Assembly: GCA_032690845.1 (NCBI GenBank)
Contig: CM064424.1
Span: forward strand, 36,159,511-36,223,510
Source: Eleusine coracana subsp. coracana
Taxonomy: Eukaryota > Streptophyta > Magnoliopsida > Poales > Poaceae
DNA: 64,000 nucleotides
Reading direction: 5' to 3'
In this document: positions 58,326-64,000 of the stretch, one piece after another
Layout of the letters: each line of letters begins with the position of its first letter
How positions within the stretch are numbered: position 1 is the first letter of the stretch
Translations under genes and position numbers: made by a program
The notes under the pieces: model-generated
The model's database searches: none
Told to the model about the DNA's origin: nothing
Seen by the model: only the letters and a program-made list of their open reading frames with translations

Positions 58326-59760
58326 GAAAGAAAGTGAGCTCTCCCATCATCGACATCTAAAATTCACTTTCCATAGCTTCCTGAAACCTGGACACAAGAG
58401 CATGAGAGGAACCACCAAAGATGATATCATCCACATAAATCTGAACTATTAGAAAGTCATTGCCATGCTTGAGAGTAAACAAGGTTTTATCAACACACCC
58501 CATGACATACCCACGCTCTAGCAAGAAGGTCTTAAGCCTAGCATACCATGCCTTAGGTGCTTGCTTTAGCCCGTACAAAGCCTTCTGAAGCTTGTACACA
58601 TGGTTTGGGTATTTGTGGTGCTCAAAGCCAGGGGGTTGCCTCACATACACTTCTTCCTCTATGAAACCATTTAGGAAAGCACTCTTGACATCCATTTGAT
58701 AAAGTCTAATGCCCTTGGAGGCAGCACATGCAAGTAAGATCCTAATGGCTTCTATGCGAGCAACAGGAGCAAAGGTTTCACCATAATCTAAGCCCTCCAC
58801 TTGGCTAAAACCTTGAGCAACTAGCCTAGCCTTGTTTCTCACAACTTCACCATCCTCCCCATGTTTGTTTTTAAACACCCACTTGGTTCCTATGATATTG
58901 ACATTTTTGGGAGGCTCTACAAGGGTCCAGACTTTGTATCTCTCAAAGTTTTCCAACTCCTCATGCATGGCATTAACCCAATGCTCATCAGATAGTGTGT
59001 GTCCAACATCCCGGGGTTCAAAGGTTGCAACAAAGAGAGAATTGGTAAAACAAGCAAGATGTGCAGACCTTGACCTTGTTGTCCTCTCATAGAGATTACC
59101 GATCATTTGTTGAGGTGGATGTTGACGCTGAATGTGGTGAGAAGCCTCTCTCTCAGAGTGTACCTCCCCCTCAACCACAGCTGGAGCTTGCTCGACAGCT
59201 ACTGAAGTTGTTGTAGAAGCTTCTGGACCCTCTACTGGAGTAGTGGTAGCAGCAGAAACAAGCTCGGATGTGGGATGGAATGACTCATCATCACCATCAT
59301 CATCCAAGCCCTGTAGGTCCTCTTCTACAAAGATGCTCTCCTTCATCTTCTTGTCACCTGCAGACTCAATCACATTCCTTGCACAAGAGTTTGATTCATC
59401 AAAGGTTACATCGCAGGATTCTACGATGGTGTTAGTCTCCAAATTCAAAACTCTGTAGGAATGACCATGAAGAGAGTATCCAAGAAAGATTCCATCAGAG
59501 GACCTTGACTGAAACTTATCAAGATTGCCACGCTTGAGAATAAAGCACTTGCAACCAAAGGCATGCAAATGAGAAACTGAGGGCTTTCTCCCAAAACACA
59601 GCTCATAAGAAGTCACATTAAGAATTGAGCGCAAGAAAATCCGAATGGAAACATAGCAAGCAGTGCTAATGGCCTCAGCCCAGAACCGCCTCAGAGTCCT
59701 ATGCTCATCGAGCATCGTCCGGGCCATCTCCTCTAAGGTTCTGTTCTTTCTTTCAACCAC
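58326..59760 (-). pseudogene. pol: E integrase C-terminus and reverse transcriptase, truncated by F
   Basis: A 467-codon open frame starts at the integrase Glu (VERKNRTLEEM) and includes the copia integrase C-terminal region (SHLHAFGCKCFILK). An acidic linker follows, then the RVT_2 reverse transcriptase from about residue 260 (HWVNAMHEELENFERYKVW, RLVAQGFSQVEGLDY, YQMDVKSAFLNG). The active site YVDDIIFGG is intact at about residue 442. It ends in a TAG after AMESEF at 58357, and the element is cut at 58326 by F. RNase H continues at 44054. Confidence 0.93.
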
Positions 59761-60653
59761 ACTGTTCTACTGGGGAACCCGAGGTGCTGAAAACTGATGC
59801 TCAATACCATGCTCAAGACAGAAAGCATCAAAGGAGGAGTTCTTGAACTCGGTGCCATTATCACTGTGAATTGCTCGTAATGCACCAGGGAGTTCCTTGA
59901 ACAACCTCAAAGCTAAGCTCTAAAAGTGATGAAACACTTCATCCTTGCTCTCAAGAAAGTAGGCCCAAGAGTAGCGAGAATAGTCGTCAACAATCACAAG
60001 AACATACCACTTCCCACCGCCGAACGAACCCGAGAAGGACCAATAGTGTCCATATGAAGCAACTCTCCAGGGCGTTCAGTCATCACCAAATTGATTGGTG
60101 GATGAGAAGCGACAATTATTTTCCCATGACGACAAGGAGCACAAACCAAATCCTTATCAAATTTGAGCTTAGGCAATCCTCGGATCAAACCTAGGCCACT
60201 CAAGCGATATAACAAGTCAAAGCTCATCTGACCCAGTCTCATATGCCATTTCCAGAGCTCAGAAGAAGATTGAGCAAACAAGCACTTATGAGAACCAGGA
60301 GAACCAGCAAAATCAGCTTGAAAAACTCTGCCAATATGAGAAATCCCACAAACCAAGGAACCACTCGAATCAAGAACACAAGAAGCATTTGACTTAAAGT
60401 GCACTTCCAAACCAACATCAAGAAGCTGAGAGATAGAGAGGAGATTGTACTTGAGAAACTCAACCAAACCAACATCATTGAGAGTGAAGTTCTCATTTAC
60501 CTTTATCGCGCCCCTTCCCTTCACTCTTCCTCTCTTGTCATCTCCAAAGGTCACATACTCCCGACGCTTCAAGGGAGTGAGGCTAGAGAACCACTTTGCA
60601 TTTCCGGTCGTGTGGCGCGAACACCCGGAATCCATCAACCACTTGTTCTCCAA
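59761..60653 (-). pseudogene. E protease, pre-integrase and integrase core, broken
   Basis: Protease: WLMDSGCSRHTTGN near the start, of copia type. The GAG-pre-integrase zinc region is WHMRLGQMSFDLLYRLSGLG, then CAPCRHGK. The integrase core begins PGELLHMDTIGPS (first Asp). After a frameshift near 59990 it continues with the second Asp (HSDNGTEF, about 59860). Stops also interrupt this last part. Integrase would insert the cDNA; this copy is inactive. Confidence 0.87.
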
Positions 60654-60786
60654 GCCTCCACCTGCTGCCTACAAAGAACGAGAAGTGAAAGTCGATGGCT
60701 CAGTGCTGGGGTTAGTCAAAAAGTATTTGGGAATCTAGCACTTAACCATACGACCGGTAGTAGTCATCACAGTTCTTTGCACTTTA

Positions 60787-63166
60787 TCATTCGAACGCAT
60801 GGGACGAGAACCACGATGGGGGAAAACATGGCCTGTCAAAGCGTCTCGACTCAAACCTTGAGTTACGGGGATAGAAATCATCTGTGTGAAAGCCAAATCC
60901 ACGCGAGTGACGCTCACCACGATGGGGAAAACGTGGGGCACCAAATGGCTGCTGCGCAAAGCCTCTGTTTCGTGAATCAAAGCCATATGAGGAATGACCC
61001 TGTCCATGATAGGCACGAGAAAAAGAGCGAGGCTGAAAGTCAACAAAATCATCATAAAAAGCATCCGTAGTCAACTCAGGTTGCTTCCTCTCAGTTCTCT
61101 TACGCCTAAAACAGAATTCATCCAAGTGGCCCTTGCGACCACAAAACATGCAAATGTAGACACCCTTAGGATTAGGCTTGGCTTGCATTGCAGATTTGGG
61201 TTTTGGCTTCTCTATTTGCTTTGGGTTGAAGGAGGGTTTTGGATTGGGTGGATAGTATGTGTCAGTGGGTTTGATGGTGTTTTCCTCATCCTTGTAGCTG
61301 GAGCTAGGTACAAACTTACCCACATTCTCACTCTCCTTGTCACACCTCTCAAATCCCAAACCCAAGTTATAGGTTGATCTAGAAGCACTCTCCTTCACTC
61401 TTGCCAAGTCACTCTCAATCTTCTCTTCACTCACTAGGGTTCTCTGGAGCCTAGACACAAGATAGTCATTTTCCTGAACTAGGGCTTTGTTTTCCTCCCT
61501 AGTGATTACAAGCTTGTCCTTAAGAGAGACACACACCTCACAAGGTGGTGGAAGGACCTTAGAGCGAGTCTTATGAAGCAACTTGGACTCAAGCTCTTTG
61601 AATCTGAGGGACTGAGCTTCCAACTCATTTGTGAGCTTGGGGCACTTCTGGCATCCACCCAAAAGAGTTGGTCTAGCTTTGAACTCATCAAGCTCCTTGA
61701 GGGCACTCTCAAGCTGACTGGCAACTTGAGCATGCACACTCTCCCTCTATGCAAGATCACTCATCACAACTTGACAAGACTCACACTCAACAACAATGTC
61801 CTCATGAGCAAGCTTGGACCTAAGCAAAGCAATTTCAAAATCAGCACTCTCCAACTTAGACTTAAGCTCTCTACCCTCACGAACAGCACTGTGAAGCTTA
61901 TCATCTTGCATGAGAAGAACATCGCGCAAATGATCAAGTTCAGAGGAGAGCTCATCGAGAGTGGGAGGTATCTCGCTTGTGTCGGAGTCGGATCTAGAGT
62001 CGGTGTCATGGTCGTTCTTTGCCATGCAGCAAAGCCCGGTGAAGTCATCCTTCCTCTTGACTCATGGCTTTTCAACCTCCTCCTCCGAGCTTGAAAGACC
62101 TTCGCTTGATGTGAGGTCGACATCGCTCAAGGCGGCAACGTAGGCGCGTGCAATGGCCTTGGCGAACTTCTTGGAGTTCTTACCCTTCTTGTAGAAGCGG
62201 TTCTTCTTCTGCTTGAAGTCTTCAGTGTTGTTGTCGCGGTACCCGGCCTTCTTCTTCTTCTTGGTACAATCAGTGATGAAGTGTCCCGGGTCACCACACT
62301 CGAAGAAGGTTCTTGAACCACCTCCTCTTCTCTCCTTCTGGTTGTTGTAGAACTTCTTGAACTTCCTTGTGAGCAAGGACAGCTCCTTGTCAGGAATGCA
62401 CTCCATCTGTTCATCGGAAGCTGCAACAAGAGAAGACAAAGCAAACTCGAAGGAAGACTTGTCAAGTGAGGGGTTAGTTCCATGAGAAGCACAACTGTGA
62501 TCACCCTTCTAAGAACTAGAAACCAAAGTCATGCTAGAAGCAGGAATAGCAAGATTAGGAGGAGATTTCCTAGACAGTTCATGAGATTTCAGCTTGCTAT
62601 ATAGTTGCTCATAGTTAAGGGTATTGAATTCAGCAGTTTCTTCTAGAGCAACAATTTTAACCCCCCCAAATATTTTCATCAAGTGAGTACAGCAGTTGCT
62701 TAGATCTATCATTGTCATTGTACACAAGGGTACCACAAGCCCGCAAGTTGCACACAATTGCCTCAAACCTACGAAAAGTGTCATCTAGTGACTCGCCCGG
62801 TTTCTGTGTAAAGGTTTGGTACTGTCTATTGTAAGAATCCTTACACATAGACTTGACCTGGTTGGTACCCTCATGGTACGTGCAGAGCTTATCCCAAATA
62901 GCATGTGCAGTGTCAAGGTGTGCAACCCTATCATGTTTGCTCCTACCAAGTGCAGAAAGAAGAATATTGACAGCTTTGGAGTTGTTCTCATACCTGACTA
63001 ACTCACCTACAGAAGTAGTGTTCAGGTCTTGTGGTATAGCATACTCTTGATCAACAATCTCCCAAATTGCACGTCCTTGACTCAGCAGATACGCCTTGGT
63101 CCGTGACTTCCAGTAGGGGAAGTCCTCTCCATCAAACATCCACAGCTTGATACCACGCTGCTCCAT
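60787..63166 (-). pseudogene. gag: E gag, long, with two zinc knuckles, broken
   Basis: Starts at ATG 63164-63166, 49 nt after the primer site. The N-terminal DUF4219/UBN2-type gag domain begins KLWMFDGEDFPYWKSR. The frame breaks at a run of seven C (62661-62667). It resumes through a first CCHC-like knuckle whose first Cys is Phe (FFECGDPGHFITDC). A Lys-rich tract, an acidic coiled-coil segment (PPTLDELSSELDHLRDVL) and a second coiled coil (61450-61737) follow. An intact second knuckle is CMFCGRKGHLDEFC. The C-terminus is Arg/Phe/Gly-rich. In-frame stops lie at about 62509, 62062 and 61747. At nearly 800 codons it is long for a copia gag but not unusual for SIRE-like elements. Confidence 0.86.
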
Positions 63167-63215
63167 GTTGCCTTCGGATCACAAAGCCAGTGAAGGTCAA
63201 CTAGTGATCAAACCG

Positions 63216-63227
63216 GCTCTGATACCA
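63216..63227 (-). promoter_or_regulatory. E primer-binding site
   Basis: TGGTATCAGAGC on the minus strand, two bases from the LTR start at 63230; complementary to initiator tRNA-Met. Confidence 0.92.
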
Positions 63228-63229
63228 AT

Positions 63230-64000
63230 TGAAGGACCAAGAAGGCGACCAGAGGGGGGGGGGGGTGAATGGGAGCCAAATAAAATTCTCCAAGAGAACT
63301 TGGCCTATATCCCAAAAACAACCCAAGCCAACCTCCAAATCGATCACCAAGACTACACACACCAACTTGTGGTGTACTAGCCCTAGGAGTGATCAACCAC
63401 ACCAAAGAAACACAGCGGAAACAAAAAGGGAAGAAGCAATGCTCAACAGTTCAGAACTGAACACTCATCGGCAGTGCCGATCCCTGCCATCGGCAGTGCC
63501 GGTTGTAGCTATTAATAGAGTATAGCCAAGACACAAATCTACTAAAAAATAACACAGAAAACAATTAACAAAGTTGGAAAACCAAGGCACAAAACTGGAA
63601 GAAAAGGACTCAAAAACTGAGCTGTCCTGACGAAGAATCGGCAGTGCCGATTAGTTTATCGGCAGTGCCGATCGGCGGTGCTGATCCAGGCGATCGGCAG
63701 TGCGGGTCTGGTCATCGGCAGTGACCACCGGCACTGCTGGTCCTTGCTAGTCCATCGGCAGTAGGTGCCACCGGCAGTAGCCATCGGCACTGCCGGTCGG
63801 GCCCGACAGATTCAGAACAGCAACAACAAACCGCAAAGAAAAATTGCAAAACCTTATCAAACAAACTCCAAAAATCATGAAATTTGGACCAAATGATCCT
63901 CAATACATCACGACCCTTGTCCTAGGAGATCAAATCAATTGGCTCAAGAAATCATCACGAATTTCAGATCTCGTGCTAAGAACACCAAAATGGGGAAACT
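63230..64000 (-). repeat. E 5' LTR (cut by window end)
   Basis: Homologous to 39917-40700 of the 3' LTR, including the G run (about 63256-63267) and the CGGCAGTGCCG cluster (63467-63810). The remaining about 1.2 kb, including its TATA box, is beyond the window. Confidence 0.93.

Larger units (their letters stand above)
39917..64000 (-). mobile_element. Element E: SIRE-like copia retrotransposon, split by F
   Basis: The 3' LTR is at 39917-41869, and the 5' LTR starts at 63230 and runs off the window. Its genes read right to left: gag, protease, integrase, RT, RNase H. F (44060-58320) splits it within the RT region. The primer site (63216-63227) is of initiator-Met type and the purine tract is TCATCAAGGGGGAGAT. 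The left flank is CAATT (39912-39916); the matching duplication is outside the window. Confidence 0.93.

Noticed and set aside
58832..59458. Plus-strand ORFs in the RT region of E
   Set aside because: Antisense shadows of a clear copia RT frame with an intact YVDD box.
60399..61377. Plus-strand ORFs of 127-223 codons
   Set aside because: Shadow frames opposite the well-supported gag/protease region of E.

Overview
The window is repetitive nuclear DNA from a large-genome flowering plant, most likely a grass. The retrotransposon lineages, the very GC-rich LTR leaders and the dense nesting all point that way, but I cannot name the species. I see no intact host gene, rRNA, tRNA or CRISPR array. 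Almost every base belongs to an LTR retrotransposon, most of them inserted into one another. Five insertions have both ends inside the window, and each has a matching 5-bp target-site duplication.

Layout. Element L is a non-autonomous, Tekay-like gypsy element on the minus strand. It forms a three-LTR tandem array (LTR-internal-LTR-internal-LTR) from before base 1 to 34283. Four elements interrupt it. An Athila-type gypsy element sits at 2031-11155 and itself carries a CRM-like solo LTR at 7437-8074. A non-autonomous Tat-like element, A, lies at 16241-21329. A non-autonomous SIRE-like copia element, B, lies at 21505-31938. L is inserted in C, a minus-strand relative of B (34284-38769). C is inserted in the LTR of D, an old Tat-like remnant (38770-39916). 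Element E, a minus-strand SIRE-like copia element (39917 to beyond 64000), also abuts D. The reverse-transcriptase region of E is split by F, a Tekay chromovirus at 44060-58320. The deepest chain is D > C > L > Athila > solo LTR.

Coding content. Athila, E and F retain recognisable gag, protease, reverse transcriptase, RNase H and integrase, all disabled by stops and frameshifts. F also has an extra ORF upstream of gag and a C-terminal chromodomain. B and C keep only gag. B has in addition a second, 790-codon ORF that is open apart from 18 TAG codons and one TGA. A and L have essentially no coding capacity and would need enzymes supplied by relatives.

Most interesting signals. (1) All five gypsy elements whose polypurine-tract side is visible carry a hairpin with a CTCG / (A)GGR / CGAG core, 17-19 nt before the 3' LTR. 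(2) The leader of F has three tandem units at an exact 99-bp period, each with a hairpin whose stem covaries around a constant loop. (3) Both LTRs of F contain what reads as a three-exon, phase-consistent mini-gene of about 77 codons downstream of the TATA box. (4) A has LTRs extended by a 64-bp duplication that copies its own primer-binding site. (5) The second ORF of B, with its TAG-only decay, is preceded by promoter-, leader- and intron-like sequence.
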